From Tamarix chinensis (Eukaryota; Streptophyta; Magnoliopsida; Caryophyllales; Tamaricaceae), in contig CM060175.1 in NCBI GenBank assembly GCA_030549775.1, positions 99,377,470 through 99,441,469 on the forward strand: a stretch of 64,000 nucleotides of DNA, read 5' to 3'. Position numbers and translations under genes: made by a program. Positions 21,489 to 34,236 of this stretch are shown piece by piece. Below the pieces are notes generated by a model that saw only the letters and a program-made list of their open reading frames with translations, was not told the DNA's origin and ran no database searches. Position 1 is the stretch's first letter. Each line of letters begins with the position of its first letter.

Positions 21489-24400
21489 TGTCATACCCTA
21501 TATTTTTCTAACCATAATTTTTCAGTGATTAGTTATTAATCCTTCCCTAACCCCCTACTCACTCTTTAATCACCTTATTTCAAACTCTAAACCCCTTATT
21601 TTAACTCAAAACCCTAACCCTAGTTTCTCTTTTATGCATATGAGATCTAAAATTGGTCTTGTTAGGTGGTGGTGTTCCAAGAATACTTAGAACAACTGAA
21701 ACAAAGAGAGAAATGGGGGAGATTTGAGGAGATAAAATTAATTCTTGGTAACCTCTTAAATCAATACTTACAAGAACCACCTAAAGTTTAAACTCTTAGG
21801 ATAGATCTTGAAAGATTTTTTGTAAGACTTCAAACTCTTATACTTGAGTTTAGAAGAAGAGACTATTGGTTATGTTGAGAGGAAATGTGTAGCCAATAAG
21901 TTGTGTTTTTCTACTTCATTCTATCCTTGATACTTATAGAAGAAGTGTAGGATTAAATGTTACAACTTAGCTAATACATGTGATTTGAGATTAAACAAAG
22001 AAGAAAATCTACTTAATATTCTAGCCATGATATTCGATTATGGGTAGGAATATTTGAGGAGATTTTGAACATGTCTTCCTACTGGGCACATTTCCTAATT
22101 CATATAGCAGCCACATTACTCAAAAGGAAATAGACAAATGCCTTTTTAATATTGTAATTAATAAAATGAAATAAAGAATGTCTTTTAACCTTCCTTGTTC
22201 TTCCCCAAAATCTGCATTGTTCATTCCAAGTGCGGAAAGGGACTTGACATTCAACTTAAGAGGTACTTGTGATTGTTTTGTGTGACTTTTAAGGGTGCAA
22301 AATTGGCTGAATTTTTGTGGCATTTTTAGGGCTAAATATTAAGGGAAAATGGGTTTTAAATGTGGGGAAAATTAGAGGAAAAAGCGTGGCTAATGGTGTC
22401 CTTTTTTGGGGTGTTTTATGGATGATACAAAAGGGGGTTTACAAGGTTTGTATGGCTAGATTTTATTGGATGATTAATTTATCCAAGTAAGGAGAGTTTT
22501 GTGGCTCTCAAACATGAAAAAATTAATGACGAGATTTTGATTATCAAATGAAGGTGCTCCCTATCATTCTCAACCAATGATCGGTCAAATTATCTCTTTC
22601 GATTGACTAACCTATAGATAGAATGACTCATTGCTTAGGAAATTTGACAATCGACTTGATAGGCACTTCGGTTAACCCAATGTTATGCAATTTTGTTTAA
22701 CTTATTAATTTAAATTCTTTTTTTATCCCAAATTAATTCCTATGCCCAATATTTTTATATATTGGGTTCATAGATTAATTCAACACATTTCCTAATTTTT
22801 CATAGTTTTTGAAAATTATTTGATTATTTCTCCATTTTTAGTCATTTATTGGACTTTATACCTTATCTATATTATTTGTATTCATTGTTTTTTTTTTAGG
22901 TTTTGACTTTAGAATTTTGACTCCCTCATACTTAGGGTTTTTGATGAGTTAAATCAACCTTCCTTAGCTAAAGCTCGACTCATTCAATTTTTGTAAGGCT
23001 CGAGCTTGGTTCAATTTCAAAATAAGTTAACCTACTCCGACTTGAACTCAACTTGAAAAGGTTCACGAGCTATTTAGCTCAACTTTGCTCGTGTAATGTA
23101 AATGAGTCGAATTGATTTGTTTATCATATTTTAATTTATGACTCAACTAGTTTAACTATTCAACACGCTTATTTAATAAATTATATACAAGCCTTCTAAA
23201 TCTTCCATACAAGCCTTTTAAATTCTATATATAAGATTATAAATAAACATGTAAATGAGTCTATAAATAGACTTATAAACGAGCTTATAAATGATTTGAT
23301 GTGCTACTTGAGCTGACTCGCAGATAAATTATTCGATCATACCATGCCAAAAGCTAGACTCATTTGATTAAACTAACCTAAAAATAAGGCTCGAGCTCAG
23401 TTCACTTCCCTAAACAAATGAGTCGAGTTGAGACCATATAGCTTGTGAACCGGATCAATTCATGAACAACCTTACTCATACCCCATGATCATATCTTTGC
23501 CCAACCAACCAAATTTTCTTCCATAATTGCCTCCATCACCTTCCACCAACTTTCTTACACTCTCTCACACATACCGATCACTCCCATCACACCCCCTTAC
23601 TTGTAAGCAACCCTTCCATCTGACTTCTCCCCCTATCCCCTACTTTTTTTATATCCATAAGGATGGTATATGCCCCTTTGGTTATTCATTCACACTTTAC
23701 CAATTTACATATTTTATACCTTTAATCCCTCCTTTTTCCTACCTTGTGATTCCTTATTCTTGCTTTCCTATGCTCGTCGTTGGGTGCCAACCCTCTCCTT
23801 TTCTCTCCACTCCATTTTCTTTCATCTTTCAACTTCTAAAAGCTTGAATTTTATCTCTTTGGTTCTTATTCTAATCAAAAGAGAGCTAAATTCATGAATA
23901 GATGAAGGTTTATTCAAGCTTTTCCCAAACCATTATATTTGAGACTAAATGATTTATTTTCCTCCCCTCTAGTTTTTCTTTCTTTATATTCTAACCTTTG
24001 TATATTCTAAACCGCTAATTCCATGTTATTTTCTTTGTTTAGCTGATCAAGGTAAATGAGGTATTTAGGAGTATTTTGTTTCTTAGAGATTGAAGTAGAT
24101 TGTGGTATGGATTACACAACTCTAGATTAGGGGTTTGTGATGATATGTGTTTTCTTTATATAAATGTCATGTTAGCATATATATATTTTTGCTAGAAATT
24201 GTGTTTAGGGTTACTTTATGTTGTATTTTTGTACTAAAATGTGAAATTATGATTTCATTTATCTGTATGATTTTATGTGATATTTCTATATGTTAATCTT
24301 TATTAGGCTTTACTTAAAATTCTCAAGCATCTTTGTATAATTTATTATCTTAATAAGTATGTGGTTGGTAGATTAAATTGTGATTAAGCATGATTATTTA

Positions 24401-25067
24401 TGAAATATGTTGAGGTAAGTTTGGGAGTCATTAGGCTTTGTGGAGGTTCAACCCTAGGGTCATTTGTGGTGTTTGGGCTATTTTAATTAATAGTAATTAA
24501 AGTGTTGGAATGCTAATAATGTGCCGGTGGTTGTGTGTAATTTTAATGAGTTTTAGAAACATGTATAATTTATATAGTTTTTGAGTTATTTTTGACCTTA
24601 AGGGCATTTGAGTTAATATATGAGTTTTTGTGAGAAATAAGTATGTCATTGTATTCCTTGAGGTTTCTATATATAACAAGTTAGGTTTATAATGTTCATG
24701 GATCGAGTAATGATAATAAGAAGTTTTTTAAGGCATTTAAATGAATTTGGGGTATTGTGGTCATTTGAAAGAAATTTGAAAATTTGAAGTTGAATAAGTA
24801 CTTTTGGGTTAACGATATGATAAATGAGTTTTGGGGACAATTTGGAGTAGTATAAGTATGATATTATACAAAAATGACTTAATTTGAAAATAGTAATTAA
24901 AAGATTAATATCAATATTTTATGTGTAAAATGTCAGAGTTAAGTCCTTTTTTCTAGATATGTTGTTTATAATGATTTATTAGGGTGATGTGCTAAATTTG
25001 GTAAGTTTTAAAGCCTTATAGATGAAATTATGACATTATTGTGAAATTGGAATTTTAGAGGGTGTCA
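21489..25067 (+). mobile_element. LTR-like block, plus orientation (probable solo LTR)
   Basis: Starts TGTCATACCCT and ends AGGGTGTCA, a matching inverted pair of the TG...CA kind expected of an LTR, 3.6 kb apart. It contains a C/T-rich stretch (23460-23900) with proline/serine-rich pseudo-ORFs, a pattern repeated in other LTR-like blocks of the window. No gag-pol is present. The flanking 5 bases do not match, so boundaries or insertion history are uncertain. Confidence 0.5.
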
Positions 25068-25080
25068 TGTTTTTTCCATG

Positions 25081-28000
25081 TGTAGATTTAGCACCCCCAA
25101 ATATTGGATCATAAAATTTTACTTTTGAAAACATTGCAGAAGTGTTTTAAAACAAATCCATAGAATGTCGTCACCACATCAGCTATTAGAGATATGCGGT
25201 TATCATCTAACCCATACCTGATGCAAGACAAAATGAAACGAATAAAGGAATGCATGCTCTAATAGTACAATAGTAATGATAACAATGATGAGAATAATGA
25301 TATAGATGGAAGAGAGATTGCAAAATTTGAATAAGAGAACCAAAGTCAAGAGTTTAAATAACCGGAAAGAACCACAAACAGCCCAACACAGTGGGCAAAA
25401 TACATATAATTTGATTAGCTTCGTTATTAAATAAAAGGGAATGTAAATCTCGATCCCTAAGTAATGCCCAGCTACTTGCCTATGATATCATACTCAACCT
25501 ACTTTAGCTAAGAATTATAACCTTGCAAATTGTCCTCTTCTCACTAGACTAGAATCTAGATTATCATAGTGACCACATAAATGTAGTATCGGTACATTGA
25601 AGTACTGGTAAAATAAACTACCTAAAATATGGTAAGGGCTCATGCTATACATTAAGGTCACATAATAACAAGGTATAACACATACTTAGATAACATAGCT
25701 TCCAGGATCATGAATGTAATATGATAAATCATGTTCATAAAAGAATAATGGAAGAAGTAATAATATAGAGCATACATCATATGCACACAATAGAAACCAT
25801 AATACAAATCTTCATCTAGTAACCACATAATTTCCAGTTATTAAAATAGTCTGTTCTACCACACCTAGTTTTCCACCATAAACCAAAGTTATGGGAGTAT
25901 ACACAAATAATGGGATACCACACACGGGGTTAGGATACATCAAAGGGGATTTTCTCGGGGATACCACATATCGAATACACCTGTCACGAGGACTAACACA
26001 TATTAGGATACCACACCCACCACACGTGTTTAGAGTACATCAAGGGAGATTGTATTGATATACCCCACCTACTATACCTAAATGCATCCACCGTGAGGGA
26101 AATACACATTGTGATAATGGAAATATAAAGTTCCAAGGGCTTGTACTAGGATACCCCACCCTCCTAAGCTAGACACTGATGCTATGTCGGTCTGCCACAG
26201 TATAATCCTACCCTTAAAGATATGTGATACCCTCTATGGACTGCAATCCAATAGAAAAGGAAATAGGTATTGAGTGAAAAGATAAAAACACAATGTGACT
26301 CCCACTGACTCCCAGCTAGCTACCCCAATAATCAAATGAAGACTCATTTTACCATCTTGCTCGTGATTAAACTTTATCTCTAGACCATGATGAAGACCAT
26401 GAATATGAATTGTAGTAACATCCTTTCTGTTATCGCCACTTTCTATTTAATTGTTAGCATAATCTATAACCAAGTCATGCCCATGGATCTCTCCCAATCC
26501 TATAGCCGCATCATGATTTTACCCCACTGGAAAAATATGGTTATGTAGAAATCCATAATGCTCCTTTTGTTGAAGTGAAGAAAAAGGCTTGAAAAAAATA
26601 TTAATCCATTATTATAAAATTTCAAGTGACATTAAAAATCACAACTAATTCCATTAATAACCAATTGGTTGTTTCCAAATGATAACACCAAACAAAACAT
26701 GAGGTATACAAGCTACTAATTAGGTGTTTAGAGATGAAACCAAACTTAACCGCTAAAGGCACCATAATGTTATCATTTTGATCCATATTAAATTCAAGAT
26801 AAGCATGGTTGAAATCATGATAAAAATGATGTGATTATATGAAAACACTACTATATAATTCCCAAAGAAAGAACGTCAAATAACAAGTAAACATGGCAAA
26901 CTAACTTAGACTAGTCGACTAGTCAGGTTACACCAAACCCGAGAAAAAATAATACATTGCTAAAATAGTCGACTGATTAGTCTAACCAGATTGAGTGTTC
27001 ATAGAAACCATTCAAGGGATTTGGACAATCTAATTGATAGGTTTATGTAGAGGCCACTATTTTGGTCACAAAATAACTAGTAGGTAAGTTTGGAGGACCA
27101 AACAACTGTTCACGGTAATCAATCGATTGGTTCATCAAACTAATTGGTTATTTTCTCAACTAACCAATTAAGAATTCCAAATAGAGAAACTATTCACACA
27201 ACTAGTCAATCAGTTATGGCTAACCGGTCGATTGGTCTGAGCAAAGTAGTGCTAGACCCATGATCCAACTTAGCAAAAATTTACCAAGATTTTTCAAATT
27301 AATCCTAGAATACTTCTATGTCATAAGATACATAAAAGCATACTGCACACTTAGAATCACATAATTCATGGTAGGAACCAATACTCAAAAAGTCCAAGCT
27401 TGAATTTCACTAAACTCATGCATAATATCAAGATACTTACGCATGCTCTAAAAATATAGAAATCAAAATACTGTGGCATATCAGAATTCAACAACTCAAT
27501 ATAATACATACACATCATTAAACATACCAAGCACTCGAAACCACAATGAACAACACAAAACCTTATTCATATAGAGATAAGAATGCCTTACCCCTAAATA
27601 ATTCTTCTAGCACAAAAAACTCCTAACATGATAAATTATATCAAGGCCTTGATTTCCTAAGAGAATCAAGAACCAAAACAATTAAAACTCCTTTTCAAAA
27701 CTTAATAAAATGATTCAAAAGAAGGATGAGGAAACAAATGGCATAGCAAAACATCTTCGTAGAACCGAAATCAAAGATAGAAAACCAATGTCTTCAACAT
27801 TTCTCAAAACTGTAATAATTCATTTCTTAATAGAAAAAGGACATAAATACAATAAGATCAAGAGAAGAGGTAGGAATTTGATTCAACCAAAGAAGGGAAT
27901 AAAAAAAGAGGCAAGCCTCTATTTCCCAATAAAAAATAAGAAGGGAGAAAATGAAGAAATGCCTAGCACTTAGGAATATTTCACAAAGAAAAGGGGGGAA

Positions 28001-28688
28001 GAATGAGTAAGTGTAGATGGTAAGGAGTGAAATAAATTAGTAATGGAATGTAAAGAAAATATTTGTTCGACATACACAAGGATAAGAAATATAAAATATT
28101 ACTTTGGTTGAGTGTGGACAACCAAGTGTAAGAGAAATACATGATAAGGTGAGGAAGGTAGAGTGTAGTCGGGGGGACATGGCAGAGAGTTGGTAAATTA
28201 GGGAAGAAGGTGTAAAAATTCAAACATGCATCCATGGATAATATAGGAGAGAAGAAAGTGAGAGGAGAGAGAAAAGGTGAGGAATACCATAAAAGTGCAT
28301 TTAGGATAAGTGTTAGCTAAATCATAAAACGATCTAAATAATGTAAAAATAATCCAAAAGCAATAAAATATGTGTATTAGCACAAAGATATTATAATTAT
28401 AATTTTTTACAAGCATTGGAAAGAGATTCAAATCAAAATCAGAAAAGGATCTAAAATGCAAGATAACTAGCCGATCGATTATGGCAAAATAATTTGTTGG
28501 TTCGTCGGGGAATAAAATTGCTAGTCCCTGGGTGTACCAATCAATCGGTTTGGGTAACCCATTAAATGGTATGCTTGAAATTCACATTTTTATTAGAATT
28601 TTAAGCCTTTTCTAAAGCCAAAACTTATTTATCCTATATCAAAATGATTTTAAACACATTTTGAAAAATTTACGGTGGGATATTATAG
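25081..28688 (-). mobile_element. LTR-like block, minus orientation
   Basis: Read on the minus strand it starts near TATAATATCCCACCG and ends near GGGGGTGCTAAATCTACA. It has the same internal plan as its neighbour in reverse: a C/T-rich segment on the minus strand at about 27980-28300 and imperfect repeats with GGATACCACAC (25910-26160). No coding region is found; open frames at 27710-27973 (+), 27981-28235 (-) and 28198-28461 (-) are compositional. Confidence 0.45.
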
Positions 28689-29794
28689 TGTATTATCCTC
28701 TATTGGACTTGTTATTCTTCCACATGCCTTATAATTACTTCATGTGGTATTTAACATTCTTGATGCGATTAACCATATTGCAATCTAGGTTTTTCTAGAA
28801 AATACAATGATTAGCATAAATTCACAATAATCTATTTCCATGTAATAGGTGATAACCAATTTTCCCATAATCTTATACATAAATACCCGAAGAAAAAGCA
28901 TAACACACTACTACGAAAACGGTAGTTCGAAAACCGTTGTCAAACGCGTGAAAATTAATGGGCGGGAGAGTTTTGATAACGGTTCTAGTTAAAAACCGTT
29001 ATTAAAAGGGCAACAATAAAATTTGGACGGATGTTTTAATAACGGTTTTATGTAAACCGTTATTAAAAGAGGATTTAATAACGGTTCATATTAGAACCGT
29101 TGTCAAAAGTCAGAAACTTTTAATAATGGTTCCTGGAAGAACCGTTATTAAATCCTATTTTTAATAACGGTTCTTTCAGGAACCGTTATTAAAACCCCAA
29201 AATCAAACTTTTATTTCGCTCAGTTTTGTTTCGTGCCAAAGTTTTCAGACTCTCTGCACCTTCGTTCTCTGGCTCTCCTTCTCCTTGCAAACCCTCGCAC
29301 CACCACACCGTGCACCACCAACTGACACCACCACACCGGCTCCTCTCAAGTAAAGGAAACCCTCGCACCGTCAACTCTCCACCACGCCTCTGCCATTGTC
29401 GGCTCTGCATGTACGTGCTGTCATTGTTCCGAAGCTAGCTAGCACTTGCACCTTCATCCTCCGTCGTGTTTGAAGCCCTTGCCTCTCTCAACATTCTCAC
29501 CGTCGTATTTGTAGCTAGCTCACTTTATGTATGTGTTTGTTCTTCCTCTCGTAACTTTTTATCTACTTATATATGTATATATATATAAATGCGTGCATGT
29601 TACTATAGGGTTTCGTTTGTTTGTTATTGAAAGATTGTGGTTTGTCGTTTGAAAATGTGTTGTTGAATGTGTTGGCTAAAAATTTTGCTGTTTGTTGTTG
29701 AATTTGTTGCGTTATTGTTATATATTAACAAATGCATATATATATATAATATGAATGTGAGTGTAGAATTATATACATTTTCACTCATAAAAAC

Positions 29795-29830
<36 letters not shown>

Positions 29831-30017
29831 CACACACACACATTTTCATTAATAAGCATAGGAGACTAGCAATAAGATATAGGAAATGTCATATAATGAA
29901 ATGCAAATATATTTTACATATGCATATGTTAATGATTGCTATTTGATGAGGATTAAATAGATATAGAGAATAAGGAATATATAAAAGTGAATAATTAAAT
30001 AGAGAGAAATAATTGTG

Positions 30018-30021
30018 TATG

Positions 30022-30071
<50 letters not shown>

Positions 30072-30072
30072 T
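30018..30072. repeat. (AAT)n microsatellite
   Basis: A pure trinucleotide ATA run lies within the 5' part of the CACTA element. A (CA)n tract lies close by at about 29805-29840. Confidence 0.8.
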
Positions 30073-30109
30073 AATAATATGATTTATATATTATGCTTTA
30101 ATTACATTT

Positions 30110-30245
30110 AGCTAGGTTTAGGGATTAGGGTTTTTTTTGTGGTTTAGGGTTAGGTTTTATTATAATAAATTATGGTTAATTAGCTAGGGTTAGGGTTAGG
30201 GTTTATCGTTTATTATGGTTAATTAGGGTTAGGGTTAGGGTTAGT
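30110..30245. repeat. TTAGGG-rich telomere-like stretch inside the CACTA element
   Basis: Several groups of consecutive TTAGGG hexamers (for example GTTAGGGTTAGGGTTAG) alternate with TATTATGGTTAATTAG spacers. It is short and impure. Confidence 0.6.
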
Positions 30246-30421
30246 ATTAATATCTTTTTGGAAACGTGTTAGCATGATTCGTATATATATATATAGAATA
30301 GCATGATACATTTGAGATTAATTCTTTCTAAGCATGATTCGTACCGATAATATAATGGTACATTATTATGCTCAATACATAACATTCTAACATAATTTAT
30401 TTATTTATTTTTTGTAGAGAT

Positions 30422-31660
30422 ATGGCCAACAAAAACATTGATAGGGATAGCAATGATGAAGAAGGGAAGAGAGGACCTACGATTATGAGAATGATCAGAG
30501 ACATGAGGAATAGAGGAGAAGTAGTCGAGTTGGGATGGAATACTTACAATCTTCCCATCGGCCCTTACGCAGATATGTTCTTGACCTACATTTCACTTGT
30601 GACCCGTAACCGTGTTCCTATCTCCTATAATAATTGGAAGCAGGTTCCACAGGGTCATAAGGAGCATATTTGGCAGGAAATCACAGTAAATATGCTATTT
30701 TATGTAATCATTTTTGTATGCCAAATGTTATTAATTTTATTACATTAACATCGGTATACATCTACATGTCTTATTTTGCAGAGAGTGTTCAATGTCCCAG
30801 AGAGTAGGAAGAAATGACTTTTTATACATTGTGGGGAGCGTCTAAGAACCTTTATGTCATATTTAGCTCGTAGAAAAATGTATAGAAAGAGGGATGGTTC
30901 TCTACGACAGAACCCACCCAAACGATACGGTTTCATCGATCAAGAAAGTTGGAATCAATTCATTGCTTATCGTCTTACGGGGGATTTTAAGGTACTTGTT
31001 AGATAACAATTAAACTTTTTGTATCAATCCCAGTATTATGCTTAATATTGAAATAAGCATGTCATTATATTTTGGCTTATCACATAGGAAAAAAGTACCC
31101 AAAATAAAGAGATTGCCAAGCAAAATAAATACTGGCATAATATGGCTCGCAAAGGCTATGCGGGCCTTGAAGAGGAGTTGGTATACATTTTTTGATTATC
31201 TATTTACATGTAAATGTTGAATTTTATAATAATATTCTTAATTAAGAATATTTTTTGATTTGTAGCTCCTAGCCCAAGACTTGGGCCCATGTACCTCGTC
31301 CATTAATATTGGTACATTATGGAAGAAGGCTAGAGCAACAAGAGATGGATATGTTAATGAATATGTTGATGTTGCAGCCAAAAAAATTGTAAGTTTGTAG
31401 ATATCTAGAACCCTACTTAGTTTTCTTTTAGAAAACTATTATATTATGCTTATTCCTATAAGTTAAATTTACAGGATGAACTTGAAATGTCAGAAGGTGA
31501 GGAGGTGGACCAATAGCATTGTGTCCCAGGCTACAGGAATTGTAGAACACCCTGGAAGACACAGGGGCCTTGGATTGGGTTTTACGAGAACAAGCATATG
31601 TGGTTGATCTCGTGGTTCTCATAGCACTAATGAGCAAGTCGCCATCCTCACCCAAAAATT
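30422..31660 (+). pseudogene. CACTA-associated plant transposase (Transposase_24 type), decayed
   Basis: The exon from 30422 to 30685 encodes KRGPTIMRMIRDMRNRGEVV, a P-I-G-P-Y-A-D motif, VPISYNNWKQVPQGHKEHIW and a following Q-E-I, matching the plant Ptta/En-Spm transposase family. The next exon begins after TTTTGCAG near 30780 and reads RVFNVPESRKK, then TGA where relatives have W, then LFIHCGERLRTFMSYLARRK and YGFIDQESWNQFIAYRLTGD. Later pieces (about 31085-31395 and 31475-31500) continue the family pattern. The stop and further in-frame stops near 31513 and 31629 indicate a pseudogene. The likely ancestral role is binding the element's subterminal repeats. Confidence 0.7.
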
Positions 31661-33409
31661 GAACGTGGCATTTGAACGGATGGCAACAATGGAGCAAAAG
31701 TTGTCATTTATTAAATCTCAAGGGTATAAGTCATCCGATTCAGTAGACCATGATCAGCTTCCCATACCTAATGTAAACAGCGTCAGAGATAGTTGTGAAG
31801 CTGATGCATTTCTTTCTAATCTTTCCGAGGTAAGCATTACAAACTATGAATTGTTATTAAATGTATTCGGTGTAATAAATTATTAATAATGTGATATTTT
31901 TGTTTAGGGTTTGCATAAATGTGACTTATTAGCGAATGACCTTTCAACAATTTTGGCGAAAGGAAGGGTCTGCATCAGTCACAGTACCGAAACGCAGACA
32001 ATCCACGGGTACAATTTAGCCCTAAATACAAGGCCGGTGAGTATTGACATTCCAATCATTGGCAGTGCACACTTGCCTTGTTATAAAGAGGGTGATGAGG
32101 CAACCACAGTACTAGAAGCTCATGGAAGCTTCGTGGCTTGGCCTGCGGATCAAATACGTCTCACTACTGAAGAGGTATTGACATTTGACATCTTCATTAG
32201 ACCTTGTTTAGTAGTTACACTATATATACCTTTTTCATATATATATTTATATGCTCAATATATATTTTGTTTAATATTATCAATTAAGGAATCAAAAAAG
32301 GAATAAAAAAAGAAGACTGCTTCTGCTAGTAAAACCAAGAGAGGTACTAGCAGAACGAGCAACACAAAACAGGGCGCTGCTAAAGGAAAGAGAGCTAAAT
32401 CTGAAAAATCAGTTGCCCCGCAAAAGATTCCTTCTTCAGATCAGCAAAGCCAACCTCCACCAGCATTAGCTATATTATATTTTTATGCCCAAAACTACCT
32501 CAGGGACAATTATATTTTCATTGATTGTCGTCCTGAGTATGTTGGGAGGGACGATGCTACTTACATGGTATCGACGGCTGACATAAGCGACATTTATAAT
32601 CAAGAATGGATGTCAACCATAAGTGTCGTCGTCTATGTCACGTAAGTATTATTTCATTTTGAGATTTTAGTACTCTTAACTTATACAATTGGAATTTTTA
32701 TGACCTCTTATATGAGTTATTATTTATTAACAAATATGCATTGTTTTTGTCGTCCATAGGTTGGTAGCTACTCGAGCTGCGATGGAGGGAATGCTGTCCT
32801 CTATTGTGTTTGTGTGCCCATACTACATAGCTGACGGTAGTACAATAAGAGAGGGTAGGCACATAAACTATTTAGCGGATCGCATTTCGATTGAGGGACA
32901 CAACAAGCTCTATCTCATTCCTCACCTCGCAACTGAACATTGGGTTTTGTACGCCGTCCGATCTGATCTTAATAAAGTCTATGTGTTTGATTCCCTTCAA
33001 ACCTATGACGTGCCTTTTGAAGTCGCTCGTCGTGGTGGAAAGGAATTTATCGACATGTTAGTATACTTTTCACTTCTTACTTCATTAGCTTATTTATACA
33101 TATATTCGCTTAGCTTTCATTATTTGAGGTATATATGCGTACTTACAATATTGTGTATCCAACTCTATTTATTAGGGCACTACAAACAGCGTATCAAAGG
33201 AGAGGTGGGAATGGTGTCCCAGACCCAAATAATGTTCAATACGAGCCTGTCATAGTAAGTAGGAAGGCAACTATTTAGTATTTTATTTTAATTAAAATTA
33301 ATATCTAATAGTTAGAGAGCTAACTGAATTTATTTGACAGTGTCCACAACAGCAAAACGACAAAGATTGTGGATACTATGTATGTAGAGCAATGGATCTG
33401 ATAGTCTAA
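31659..33409 (+). CDS. Ulp1-type (C48) protease-like ORF carried by the CACTA element
   Basis: Upstream exons (about 31659-31830 and 31905-32175) encode a helical segment and a CDLLANDLSTILAKGRV region typical of CACTA-borne proteins. The protease part can be joined with good splice signals: an exon ending at 32641 (Lys/Ser-rich stretch, then YLRDNYIFIDCRPEYV), 32760..33056, 33176..33254 and 33341..33409 (stop TAA). Recognisable C48 features are the H-W pair in LATEHWVLYAV, VYVFDSLQ with an Asp, PQQQNDKDCGYYVCRA with Gln and the catalytic Cys. Family members cleave SUMO or related modifiers; no activity can be claimed here. The N-terminal start is uncertain. The protease exons are free of stops, in contrast to the transposase exons upstream. 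Confidence 0.65.
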
Positions 33410-34236
33410 AATAGATCGGTCAACATAGATCCAAGCCATGTATGTTTTCTTTTCGATATTTTTCCATTAATGAATCATGACATATATGTTTAGTACTTGA
33501 CGTAAATGCTAACTGTATATTAATCAAAACTTGGGATTTGTAGTTTTTCACCAATGATTATGCACAAGGCCAGCAATACAATGTTGAAGAAATTGATGAA
33601 GTGAGAGAGCAATAGACCAAGCATGTGCACTCATTCATTCGGTATTAGGTAGAGATCTATATATTCTACATGCATGTTCAGGTTTGTATTTTGTCTATGT
33701 CTTTAAGTCTTCTAAGCTAGATTTATGAACATTTTGCTTTGGGGTGTAGAGCTACCAAGTTGTGGTATGCCTACTAATTTTGATTCTTGAGTATATATGT
33801 CCGGTGTATTAACAAGGGATTGATTGAAATTATGGTGTGATTGCAGATTTGTTATCAATTGATGTTGTTTTACAATGCAGATTTGGTAATTATTTGAACA
33901 TACAACTGTGTATGTGGGCAGGAACAAAACTGCAAAAACTAAAAAAAAAACCGGAGTTTTAATAATGGTTCTTATGAAAACCATTATTAAAACCTTGTTT
34001 TAATAACGGTTTTCATCAGAACCGTTATTAAAAGCTCCTTTTTAACAACGGTTTTTAAGTAAAAACCGTTATTAAAATATGAAGTTTACGCACATATTCA
34101 TGGGTTTTTGTGTATTTTTCATGACGATTATGAACCGTTATTAAAGATTTAATAACGGGCGATTCAATAACGGTTGAAAACCATTATTAAAACTATAAAA
34201 TAACCGTTATTAAAACCCCTTTCCGTGGTAGTGACA

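Larger units (their letters stand above)
28906..34233 (+). mobile_element. Complete CACTA (CMC/En-Spm) DNA transposon, 5.3 kb
   Basis: Left end CACTACTACGAAAACGG and right end (minus strand) CACTACCACGGAAAGGG are CACTA terminal repeats. Each is flanked by the trinucleotide ACA (28903-28905 and 34234-34236), the 3-bp target duplication expected for this superfamily. Both subterminal regions (about 28920-29200 and 33950-34220) are packed with inverted copies of AACCGTTATTAAAA, the kind of array bound by the element's own transposase. The interior carries a decayed Transposase_24-type gene and a spliced Ulp1-type protease region. No TNP2-type catalytic transposase was found, so it is probably non-autonomous. 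It also holds (CA)n, (AAT)n and TTAGGG-rich stretches. Confidence 0.88.

Noticed and set aside
23527..23897. Ser/Pro/Phe-rich open frames
   Set aside because: Lie in the C/T-rich part of an LTR-like block, and equivalents occur at 36441-37332 and 43042-43453; compositional.
29624..29852. Open frames across a (TA)/(CA) microsatellite
   Set aside because: Driven by dinucleotide repeats.
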